Assembly (NCBI GenBank): GCA_043750035.1
Contig: JAYVCI010000057.1
Coordinates: forward strand, 1-5,144
Origin: CANJUD01 sp043750035
GTDB taxonomy: Bacteria; Bacteroidota; Bacteroidia; UKL13-3
DNA length: 5,144 nucleotides
Reading direction: 5' to 3'
Made by a program: the position numbers and the translations under genes. A model generated the notes under the pieces. The model saw only the letters and a program-made list of their open reading frames with translations. It made no database searches and had not been told where the DNA came from. The stretch's first letter is position 1, and each line of letters starts with the position of its first letter. This document shows positions 1 through 5,144 of the stretch, piece by piece.

Positions 1-2395
1 TAATACTGCCACTATCAAGTGTAGAATAATCTACAAACGTAACTGAATCTTTGAAGCATATTCCGGGCGTGGAAAAAGTAACATTGGGTCGGGGATTTAT
101 ATAGATAGTTTTGGTAACTGTGTCTTTGCAACCCTTGGCAGAGTATGCAATCAAGGAAACATTTTTATAGCCACCTTTCCCATAAGCATGATTAATGTTG
201 TTCTTATTATTTACTGCGGATGTGGTTGTATCGTCCCAAATCCATAAATAATTTGATAGGGTTCCAGACTTTATTGTACTGCTATTGGTAAAGGTGATAC
301 TGTCTTTTGCACAGCCTGTGGTATTGGAGAAAGCGGGGATAGGGACTGTATCTATTGTAATAACTTTTGAATAGGTTTGCTTGCATCCGTATTGTGAAAT
401 GGCAATAAGTTTTATTGTTTTGCTGCCAATACTATTATAACGGTGTTTCACAATACTGTCGTTGCCGCTGGAGGCATTTCCATCGCCAAAGTCCCAGTCC
501 CTGCTTATAATCACACCATCTGAAGAGGTAGAAGTATCGGTAAATATCACACTGTCATTCAAGCAACTATTGGCTGTGGTAAAACCCATGGAAGGCTTTT
601 TATATATTTGTATATACTGCGAAAATGTATCATAACAATTGGTGGTATTGGTTATTTTTAAAACCACTTTATAGATACCCGAAGTACTATAATAATGTTT
701 TATTGAATTGCTATAAGTGGTATAAGTGGTAGTTTGTGCATCACCCCAATCCCAACTCCATTTGCTTATATTGGAATTGTATATATTGGTAGAATCATAA
801 AACAGTGCAGTGTCCTGGTAGCACACATTGGCTGTAGAGAATATGGGGCTGGGCAAAGGTGCTATATAAACATTTTTGCTTAAACTGTCTGTACATCCTT
901 TATCTGTATATATAATAAGTTTAACGCTATAAGTTCCGGTATCATTATATAATTTTTTGAAACTACTTTTGGTGGTATAATATGTTGCTGTATCTCCATC
1001 TCCAAAATCATAATACCTTTTGGTGATGGAGCCCGTGGAAACCGTTGAACTTTCAGTAAATGGAACGGAGTCGTTCAGGCATGAGTTGGTTACGGTAAAA
1101 CTTACACTTGGTTTGGGATATATTATAATACTTTTGCTTACCGAATCTTTGCAACCCATATCACTCTCCAGATATAATTTAACCTTATAGGTGCCTGCTG
1201 TTGCATAAGTATGGCCCACAGTACTGGTTGTAAAAATACTATCTTTACCATCGCCAAAATAAATTCTTTTATATATAATACTTCCTGATTTGATGCTGGA
1301 AGTATCATTAAAAGTAGCCGTGAAAGGATAACATACATTGGCAAAAGTAAAGCCTGGCTTAGGTTTGGGATAGATGGTTATGTATTGCGAAACAGTATCG
1401 TAACAACTATTGGCATTATATGTTTTTAGTGAAACCAAATACACGCCATCATTGGTATATGCTTTCTTAAAACTGGTCAACTTGCTCGTATATGTTTTGG
1501 TACTTGCATCGCCAAAGTTCCATTCCCATTTGGTAATACTGCCATAAGCAATGCTGGACGAGTCTATAATATCGAAACTATCTTTTTGGCAGCCACCGTA
1601 TACTACAAATTTTGGTTTTGGCTTGTCATATATAATAATAGATTTGGTAAATGAATCCACACAAGTTTTATAACAATCGTTTACTATAATAGTGACACTG
1701 TAGGTGCCATAAGTAGTATATTTATGTTTGAAACTTTGGTTGCCTATTTGGTTAAATACCGTATCGCTCACAGTTCCATCACCCCAGCGTATGTATGTTT
1801 TAGAGCAATTGTAATTTGTTTTAAATATATTACTCAAGGTGGATGAATCGAATATAACAATGCTATCAGGATAACACAGAGAAGTATTAGTGTAATTTGC
1901 AGCCGGTGTTTCGTTTACCACTATTGTTTTTGTGATGGTGGAATCGCACCCTGAGTTAGAAATTGCGGTAAGTTTTACCGTATACGTTCCTGTACTATTA
2001 TAATGGTGGGTAGGATTTATTGTGGTAGTAGTGGCACTACCATCACCAAAGTCCCAATAATAGGTTGTAATACTGCCTTTCCCAATACTGCTTTTATTAT
2101 AAAAGTTCACATTTCCTTTGCTGCATACATTGTCATAAGTAAAATCTGCAACAGGCATTAAAGCTATTACTACTTTATATATTGTTGAGTCTTGCGAACT
2201 GCAATCATTCCCATTCGATTTTAACGTAACCAAACTGGCTATGAAAGTCCCGGTATCAGTATATATATGATAGGGATTTTGTACGCTGTCAGTGGCCCCA
2301 TCTCCAAAATCCCATTTCCATTTAGTAGGTGTATACACACAAAAACCTATGAACTGTATTTTCCGTCCTTTGCATTCTTTTTTGGTGCCCCCCAG
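1..2395 (-). repeat. Tandem array of nine PKD repeats plus the start of a tenth (protein-level repeat)
   Basis: The WDFGDG-type turn recurs at residues 471, 557, 647, 735, 822, 905, 991, 1077 and 1163, giving spacings of 86, 90, 88, 87, 83, 86, 86 and 86 residues. Each unit broadly follows the pattern 'C..DSv.F.dsS...sGsItk..WDFGDG....Y...G.Y.VkL......GC.Ds.sk.i.I...P.p.F'. The motif varies: YFGDG in unit 5, WNFGDA in unit 4, WDWGDA in unit 7 and WIWDDT in unit 9. A tenth unit (ICFKDSVTF, then DSGSI) is cut by the window edge. PKD domains are extracellular Ig-like beta-sandwiches that space and stiffen surface proteins. The repeats are clear in protein but diverged in DNA; short runs such as the ATATATCCCAAACC-like linker recur at unit borders. 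Confidence 0.88.
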
Positions 2396-3724
2396 TTCTA
2401 TATGTTGTACCAAGTTTACAATATTTGCCCCGGCACTATAGCCATAACTTTCTACCGTGCCAAAACCATAAGCAATTGCATTGAAACCACTATCGGCGGT
2501 AAGGGTGTGGTTGCCACTATTTACAGTAGTTTGCGAGTATGCATAAGTAGTATTTGCAGGCACCGTTTGCCACACTACTTTTTTATTGTCCAAATAAAAA
2601 TTACTGGTATCAGTACTTTTCATTAATACATTTATATAGTGTCCGCTTATTTGATAATAGGGCGAACTATATAAAGTAATATTACTCAATTGCTGTTCTA
2701 CGGGCGAAAGTATCACCATACTGGGGTCGCCGGTAACGCCGTCACAATTTTGCGTTCGTTGAAATTCAGCCATGCATATAGGTTGATCTGCGATTACATA
2801 TTGCGGCGAATCCGTCATCCATTCATAATACTGACCTGCATTGAGCGATACAGAGGTATAGGTATTAATTTTCACAGTGGTACTGTTCACCGATGCCAAT
2901 ATCCTAAATACATCTCCTCCTGTTCGTGTTTTCCAGGGTGCGGTGGCAAATGCTTTCCCCCAAGCACTAATGGGATATAGTTGTTGGTATAAATTATCGC
3001 CGCTGCTTGCACCGCTGCATCCCAACGGGGTCCAAGTACTGCCCGCAAATACTGCCACACGCTTGCAATTGGTACCGCTACTGGTTACCGATTTTATATA
3101 GGTTCCAGTTAAATCTGTGTCGCTTTGGTATTGGTAAACTTGCCCTTTGTTTAAATATATATTAAATGTAGAGCCCTTCGTATGTGCCCCACCGATACTG
3201 CCTGCCGTTGGCGTAATTTCTATTTGGGTACTATCATACAATCCAATTATCTGAAACTGACTTGCACTATACACGCCTGAGCTATTATTATACCCCGTTT
3301 TCATTTGTGTTGCCCCCATTATATAATATTCCCGCCCTGCCGTTTCGGTGGGCAGCACCAGGGTTGCATCCGATTTGTTTTTGAAATATATATGGGCATA
3401 TACCACCACGGGGTCTGCTGAAGTTACATTAATGCCCTTGTCCTGCGTACACTCGGTGCAGTTCATAATGGCATAAGTTTGCGGGATCGATATTACCGTT
3501 ACTGAATTTGCACTCACGGTATAGGTGGTGCTCCAACTGCCCGGTATGGCCACAGCCCCGCTGGTGTTTACATCCGAAGTAATATATAATGCCATCTGGC
3601 TATTGCTGCCTTCGTAGTGGTTGGCATAGGTCACCCAGAAGTCGGTGCCCTTGTTGCTGGTAATCTGTGCGTGAGCACTACCAACAATCAGCATAAATAA
3701 TATATATAATCCTGTTTTTTTCAA
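1..3724 (-). CDS. Secreted IgGFc-binding-type / PKD-repeat surface protein, 3' end outside window
   Basis: One open frame of 1241 codons without a stop runs off the left edge, so the C-terminus is missing. Starting at TTG 3724, the product begins MKKTGLYILFML and has a signal peptide ending near AHA|Q (residues 17-20). The in-frame ATG at 3694 would leave only a 9-residue stub of that peptide, so TTG is preferred. A GGGG run lies 3 nt before TTG, too close for a normal Shine-Dalgarno site. Residues 26 to about 440 (GTDFWVTYANHY onward, with VVVYAHIY) resemble the IgGFc-binding-protein N-terminal domain found in many Bacteroidota surface proteins. From about residue 444 there are PKD beta-sandwich repeats with WDFGDG-like motifs at 471, 557, 647, 735, 822, 905, 991, 1077 and 1163. 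Such proteins are usually exported, often by the type IX system, and act in adhesion or as surface scaffolds. The C-terminal sorting domain that would show this is not visible, so export route and role are inferred. Confidence 0.9.
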   Translation of the reverse strand, partial: MKKTGLYILFMLIVGSAHAQITSNKGTDFWVTYANHYEGSNSQMALYITSDVNTSGAVAIPGSWSTTYTVSANSVTVISIPQTYAIMNCTECTQDKGINVTSADPVVVYAHIYFKNKSDATLVLPTETAGREYYIMGATQMKTGYNNSSGVYSASQFQIIGLYDSTQIEITPTAGSIGGAHTKGSTFNIYLNKGQVYQYQSDTDLTGTYIKSVTSSGTNCKRVAVFAGSTWTPLGCSGASSGDNLYQQLYPISAWGKAFATAPWKTRTGGDVFRILASVNSTTVKINTYTSVSLNAGQYYEWMTDSPQYVIADQPICMAEFQRTQNCDGVTGDPSMVILSPVEQQLSNITLYSSPYYQISGHYINVLMKSTDTSNFYLDNKKVVWQTVPANTTYAYSQTTVNSGNHTLTADSGFNAIAYGFGTVESYGYSAGANIVNLVQHIELGGTKKECKGRKIQFIGFCVYTPTKWKWDFGDGATDSVQNPYHIYTDTGTFIASLVTLKSNGNDCSSQDSTIYKVVIALMPVADFTYDNVCSKGNVNFYNKSSIGKGSITTYYWDFGDGSATTTTINPTHHYNSTGTYTVKLTAISNSGCDSTITKTIVVNETPAANYTNTSLCYPDSIVIFDSSTLSNIFKTNYNCSKTYIRWGDGTVSDTVFNQIGNQSFKHKYTTYGTYSVTIIVNDCYKTCVDSFTKSIIIYDKPKPKFVVYGGCQKDSFDIIDSSSIAYGSITKWEWNFGDASTKTYTSKLTSFKKAYTNDGVYLVSLKTYNANSCYDTVSQYITIYPKPKPGFTFANVCYPFTATFNDTSSIKSGSIIYKRIYFGDGKDSIFTTSTVGHTYATAGTYKVKLYLESDMGCKDSVSKSIIIYPKPSVSFTVTNSCLNDSVPFTESSTVSTGSITKRYYDFGDGDTATYYTTKSSFKKLYNDTGTYSVKLIIYTDKGCTDSLSKNVYIAPLPSPIFSTANVCYQDTALFYDSTNIYNSNISKWSWDWGDAQTTTYTTYSNSIKHYYSTSGIYKVVLKITNTTNCYDTFSQYIQIYKKPSMGFTTANSCLNDSVIFTDTSTSSDGVIISRDWDFGDGNASSGNDSIVKHRYNSIGSKTIKLIAISQYGCKQTYSKVITIDTVPIPAFSNTTGCAKDSITFTNSSTIKSGTLSNYLWIWDDTTTSAVNNKNNINHAYGKGGYKNVSLIAYSAKGCKDTVTKTIYINPRPNVTFSTPGICFKDSVTFVDYSTLDSGSI

Positions 3725-3743
3725 ATTCCCCTTTGGCTCCCAA

Positions 3744-3759
3744 TCCCGAAGTATCGGGA
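3744..3759 (-). repeat. Short inverted repeat TCCCGA-N4-TCGGGA in the PKD gene leader
   Basis: A perfect 6-bp stem encloses a 4-nt loop (AGTA on the plus strand, TACT on the minus strand). It ends 20 nt upstream of the TTG start, just downstream of the two putative -7 boxes, so it would fall within or at the very start of the mRNA leader. It shares its stem core and its AGTA loop with the palindrome at 3887-3904, which suggests a dispersed repeat family. There is no T-run after it on the minus strand, so a terminator is unlikely. Confidence 0.6.
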
Positions 3760-3763
3760 CAAG

Positions 3764-3787
3764 CAAAGTTAATGACAAGCAAAAATA
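3764..3787 (-). promoter_or_regulatory. Putative promoter of the PKD gene: two Bacteroidota -7 boxes in tandem
   Basis: Read on the minus strand, TATTTTTG (3787-3780) and TAACTTTG (3771-3764) both match the Bacteroidota sigma-A -7 consensus TAnnTTTG exactly. They lie 63 and 47 nt upstream of the TTG start. I see no good TTTG -33 element 19-21 nt upstream of either; a T-run ending in TTTACA lies above the first. Either box would start a short leader that contains all or most of the hairpin at 3744-3759. The boxes are seen directly. Promoter activity is inferred, and matches to this motif also occur by chance in AT-rich DNA. Confidence 0.4.
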
Positions 3788-3820
3788 GGTAAGGTTTAAT
3801 AACGGGAGTGTAAAAAAATG

Positions 3821-3852
3821 CTTGTGAGTGGTTCGGCTTCGCTCACCACAAG
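3821..3852. repeat. Imperfect inverted repeat with alternative stems
   Basis: CTTGTG (3821-3826) is complementary to CACAAG (3847-3852). Two competing stems are possible inside: GTGAG/CTCAC (3824-3828 with 3842-3846) and GTGGT/ACCAC (3828-3832 with 3845-3849). All are short, and the middle is the GC-richer TTCGGCTTCGCTC. On the minus strand the core reads GTGGTGAGCGAAGCCGAAC, which resembles short intergenic repeats I associate with Bacteroidota genomes; that is memory, not a search. No function is assigned. Confidence 0.4.
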
Positions 3853-3886
3853 TGTGATGGGGGAGTGTGGGTAGGCGGTTGGTGGT

Positions 3887-3904
3887 TCCCGCAAGTATGC
3901 GGGA
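3887..3904. repeat. Inverted repeat TCCCGCA-AGTA-TGCGGGA
   Basis: A perfect 7-bp stem (3887-3893 with 3898-3904) encloses the 4-nt loop AGTA. The loop and outer stem bases are the same as in the palindrome at 3744-3759; the stem here has one extra C-G pair. Nothing resembling a T-tract follows on either strand, so it fits a small dispersed palindromic repeat better than a terminator. Confidence 0.6.
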
Positions 3905-3938
3905 TGTATATCAGTTGTCTGTTTGCTTACGCATGCCT

Positions 3939-3980
3939 GTGGTTGTGTCTCGTTTATTGAACGAGACCAGCCACTTTTAA
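3939..3980 (+). terminator. Strong hairpin followed by TTTTAA: terminator-like or repeat element
   Basis: GTCTCGTT (3947-3954) pairs perfectly with AACGAGAC (3960-3967) around the loop TATTG. The stem extends outward through a one-base bulge and a G-U wobble to GTGG (3939-3942) and CCAC (3971-3974), giving about 15 pairs in all. TTTTAA follows at 3975-3980, so on the plus strand it has the shape of an intrinsic terminator. However, no plus-strand gene lies upstream of it in this window. It may instead insulate the downstream plus-strand gene from antisense or read-through transcription, or be another palindromic repeat. The structure is certain; the role is not. Confidence 0.4.
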
Positions 3981-3988
3981 TACCTTTA

Positions 3989-4070
3989 CTTAGTTCAAAA
4001 TAGTCCCGATAGCTTCCCTCCCGATAGCTTCCCGATAGCTATCGGGAGGGAAGCATTATTTTGAAGTAAG
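3989..4070. repeat. 82-nt compound inverted repeat (cruciform), possibly a small palindromic mobile repeat
   Basis: The outer arms CTTAGTTCAAAATA (3989-4002) and TATTTTGAAGTAAG (4057-4070) are complementary at 13 of 14 positions. The inner arms GCTTCCCTCCCGATAGC (4012-4028) and GCTATCGGGAGGGAAGC (4038-4054) form a perfect 17-bp stem with a 9-nt loop. Between the stems lie 9 nt on the left and 2 nt on the right. CCCGATAGCTTCCC occurs twice as a direct repeat (4005-4018 and 4020-4033), and a third CCCGATAGCT begins at 4031, forming a perfect 18-bp palindrome with the right arm (4030-4047). The layout suggests a CCCGATAGC repeat expanded by slippage inside an older hairpin. It could also act as a bidirectional transcription barrier between the divergent genes. 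Confidence 0.7.
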
Positions 4071-4096
4071 AATTGGTACAATTTGAAAATTGTTGA

Positions 4097-4139
4097 TAAC
4101 TTTATTTGCAGTGAATCGATTTTTTTTTTTACATATTTG
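4097..4139 (+). promoter_or_regulatory. Candidate promoter region of the tail-fibre-like gene
   Basis: Two partial matches to the Bacteroidota -7 box TAnnTTTG occur: TAACTTTA (4097-4104), with a TTG 21 nt upstream at 4073-4075, and CATATTTG (4132-4139), with a TTTG 23 nt upstream at 4105-4108. Each -7 box has one mismatch. An 11-base T-run (4120-4130) lies in the spacer of the second candidate. Either would give an AT-rich leader of more than 100 nt before the ATG at 4251. No Shine-Dalgarno sequence precedes that ATG, as is usual in this phylum. The assignment is weak. Confidence 0.25.
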
Positions 4140-4250
4140 CCTCTTCTTAAATTGAAAGTACAGTGCGGCAATTATCGTATGATTTAATCAATGAGAAATT
4201 TCTTTCACCTTACGAACACAAAAACTCTTTAAAAAACCCACTATTATATT

Positions 4251-5096
4251 ATGACTAAAAAATTATTCCTTATTTTATTCGTTGCTTGTGCTTATGGTGT
4301 GAGCGGGCAAAATTGGACACCGCCAACAAATGGTGTTACCTCCACAACATTACAAGTTGGGATTGGCACTGCTGCACCAGATGCACAGACAGAAATTTTA
4401 ACATCATCTGATGCAAATTTATTACTGACACGATTATATACCAATGTGGCATGGCCATGTAATGCTGGTCCTACATTAAATCCGTATATATGGGTTAGGA
4501 GCAAAACAACCTTTCAAGGTTCAACAACCTATGCCGATTTATTTTCAGTGAATGACAATGGGTGGGCTGGCGTGGGATTGAAAAATGCACGTTATCCATT
4601 GCATGTTCAAATAGGGCATGATTATGATATTATATCATCATATTGGGGAACCAAGCCTCCAGGTAATACTGCTACAGGCTCAAGAAATATATTTTTGGTT
4701 AACAGATTAAGTAGCAACACAACCTACAACCCAATACAAAAGGCTAATGACCAAGGTATTTTTTGGAACGATGGACAAACCCTTAAACAAAATACGGGGC
4801 AGGATTGTGCATTCAATACAATTTCATGGAACACTTATTATAATGCTGCCGCAGGCTTTGTTATTGCACCGCAGCAAGACCCCACTTCTACTGCACCAGT
4901 AGGGATGAGAATAGATAAAGATGGGAATGTGGCCATAAACTCCGATAGGATAGCAAATGGGTATACCTTATCTGTTAACGGAAAAATAATGGCAACAGAA
5001 CTAACGATAAAACTTAAAACCAACTGGCCCGATTATGTTTTTGATGTTAGTAACTGTCAAGAAATAACTTGTTCAAAATTTGGTTTAATAGTATAG
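4251..5096 (+). CDS. Secreted tail-fibre-like protein, C-terminus apparently cut off by an IS
   Basis: The 281-residue product begins MTKKLFLILFVACAYG, a signal peptide with likely cleavage near residue 19-20 (VSG|Q). The mature part opens with a LQVGIGTAAPDA motif (residues 34-45), repeated loosely at KNARYPLHV (111-119) and GYTLSVNGKIMATELTIKLK (237-256). These are the 'VGIGT..P...L.V.G' beta-helical repeats typical of Bacteroidota tail-fibre-like exported proteins. DKDGNVAI (222-229) leads into the usual end module. In relatives, the segment TNWPDYVFD (257-265) is normally followed by about 60-80 more residues, including a 'LMSL.EVE.YI....HLP..PSA' stretch and a coiled coil. Here it changes abruptly to an unrelated 16-residue tail and stops. 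That tail is antisense to the transposase end at 5057-5144, so it is probably IS-derived. The ATG start is supported by the signal peptide. Molecular function is unknown; the relatives I recall are surface or particle-associated proteins. Confidence 0.85.
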   Translation: MTKKLFLILFVACAYGVSGQNWTPPTNGVTSTTLQVGIGTAAPDAQTEILTSSDANLLLTRLYTNVAWPCNAGPTLNPYIWVRSKTTFQGSTTYADLFSVNDNGWAGVGLKNARYPLHVQIGHDYDIISSYWGTKPPGNTATGSRNIFLVNRLSSNTTYNPIQKANDQGIFWNDGQTLKQNTGQDCAFNTISWNTYYNAAAGFVIAPQQDPTSTAPVGMRIDKDGNVAINSDRIANGYTLSVNGKIMATELTIKLKTNWPDYVFDVSNCQEITCSKFGLIV

Positions 5097-5144
5097 TTCC
5101 ATTCTCCATGAAATTCACTTTTGTTAATATTTATTTCCTCCAAT
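5046..5144 (-). mobile_element. End of an insertion sequence inserted in the tail-fibre-like gene
   Basis: The left boundary is placed at about 5046 because plus-strand homology of the tail-fibre-like family ends at codon 265 (5043-5045) and the transposase stop is at 5057. The few bases between (GTTAGTAAC, itself a GTTA-G-TAAC palindrome) should hold the outer end of the terminal inverted repeat. The other end, and therefore the inverted repeat and any target duplication, lies beyond the window. The exact boundary may be off by several bases. Confidence 0.55.
5057..5144 (-). CDS. C-terminal end of an ISAzo13-type transposase (partial)
   Basis: Read on the minus strand from the right edge, a frame of 28 codons ends at TGA (5059-5057). 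It includes INKSEFHGEWNYTIKPNFE. The FHGEWNYTI.P sequence is what I remember as the C-terminal signature of ISAzo13-family (Rhodopirellula-type DDE) transposases, usually preceded by an 'LE.INI'-like stretch, as it is here. The N-terminal catalytic part lies outside the window, so the DDE residues cannot be checked. The frame overlaps the last 13 codons and the stop of the plus-strand gene on the opposite strand, which is expected if the IS interrupts that gene. The family call rests on motif recall without a search. Confidence 0.65.
   Translation of the reverse strand, partial: LEEININKSEFHGEWNYTIKPNFEQVIS

Larger units (their letters stand above)
3725..4250. other. Non-coding divergent intergenic region of 526 bp
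   Basis: This stretch separates the start of the minus-strand PKD gene from the start of the plus-strand tail-fibre-like gene. I see no convincing coding frame, tRNA or rRNA in it. It holds five inverted repeats (3744-3759, 3821-3852, 3887-3904, 3939-3974 and 3989-4070) and candidate promoters at both ends. The part from about 4071 to 4250 is AT-rich and without strong structure, apart from an 11-T run at 4120-4130. Confidence 0.8.

Noticed and set aside
1138..1344. Short minus-strand frame of 68 codons
   Set aside because: It is in a different frame from the PKD gene, inside a clear PKD unit (YFGDG at 1261-1247), and has no supporting features.
1..2395. CRISPR or DNA tandem-repeat array suggested by recurring short motifs
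   Set aside because: The repeats are about 258 bp apart, diverged in DNA and in frame; they are protein-level PKD repeats.
2267..3101. Plus-strand open frames at 2267-2626, 2690-2980 and 2877-3101
   Set aside because: They lie wholly opposite the continuous minus-strand PKD frame, show no recognisable domain, and their low-complexity composition is that of an antisense shadow.
3694..3694. ATG at 3694 as the start of the PKD gene
   Set aside because: It would remove the KK charge and most of the hydrophobic core of an otherwise good signal peptide that begins at TTG 3724.
3725..4250. tRNA, riboswitch or small RNA gene in the intergenic region
   Set aside because: The hairpins do not make a cloverleaf or any riboswitch pattern I recognise; they are simple palindromes.
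4292..5023. Minus-strand frames at 4292-4504 and 4838-5023
   Set aside because: They are antisense to the tail-fibre-like gene, whose motifs are clear on the plus strand.
5040..5096. Simple frameshift as the cause of the odd C-terminus of the tail-fibre-like protein
   Set aside because: Neither of the other two plus-strand frames after 5045 gives the expected family continuation; one stops within a few codons. The minus strand gives a transposase-like peptide, so insertion fits better.

Overview
The window looks like chromosomal DNA from a member of the Bacteroidota. It is AT-rich, and both main genes encode secreted proteins of kinds common in that phylum: an IgGFc-binding-type/PKD-repeat surface protein and a 'VGIGT'-type tail-fibre-like protein. 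Exact matches to the Bacteroidota -7 promoter box (TAnnTTTG) sit upstream of the first gene. I cannot place it below phylum level.

Layout. Positions 3724 to 1 (minus strand) are one uninterrupted reading frame that runs off the left edge. It has a signal peptide, an IgGFc-binding-protein-like N-terminal region of about 420 residues, then nine PKD repeats spaced about 86 residues apart and the start of a tenth. The likely start codon is TTG, and the frame has no stop in the window, so a scan for complete ATG-to-stop frames would miss it. Positions 3725-4250 are a non-coding divergent intergenic region unusually dense in hairpins: five inverted repeats, three of them built on TCCCG...CGGGA. Positions 4251-5096 (plus strand) encode a secreted tail-fibre-like protein whose family-typical C-terminal segment is missing. 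At the right edge, positions 5144-5057 (minus strand) encode the last 28 residues of what looks like an ISAzo13-type transposase.

The last two items explain each other. The family-like sequence of the plus-strand gene stops abruptly at about codon 265 (near 5045), and the transposase stop codon lies 12 bases further on. The simplest reading is that an insertion sequence landed in the 3' part of the tail-fibre-like gene. The ORF then continues about 16 codons into the IS before meeting a chance stop.

The two large genes are divergently transcribed from the hairpin-rich region. Both products are predicted to be exported and probably displayed at the cell surface, but nothing here shows that they act together. 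I see no defence system, CRISPR array, RNA gene or other clearly new system. The points most worth a second look are the IS junction, the 82-nt cruciform with its related small palindromes, and the hairpin placed between the putative promoter and the TTG start.
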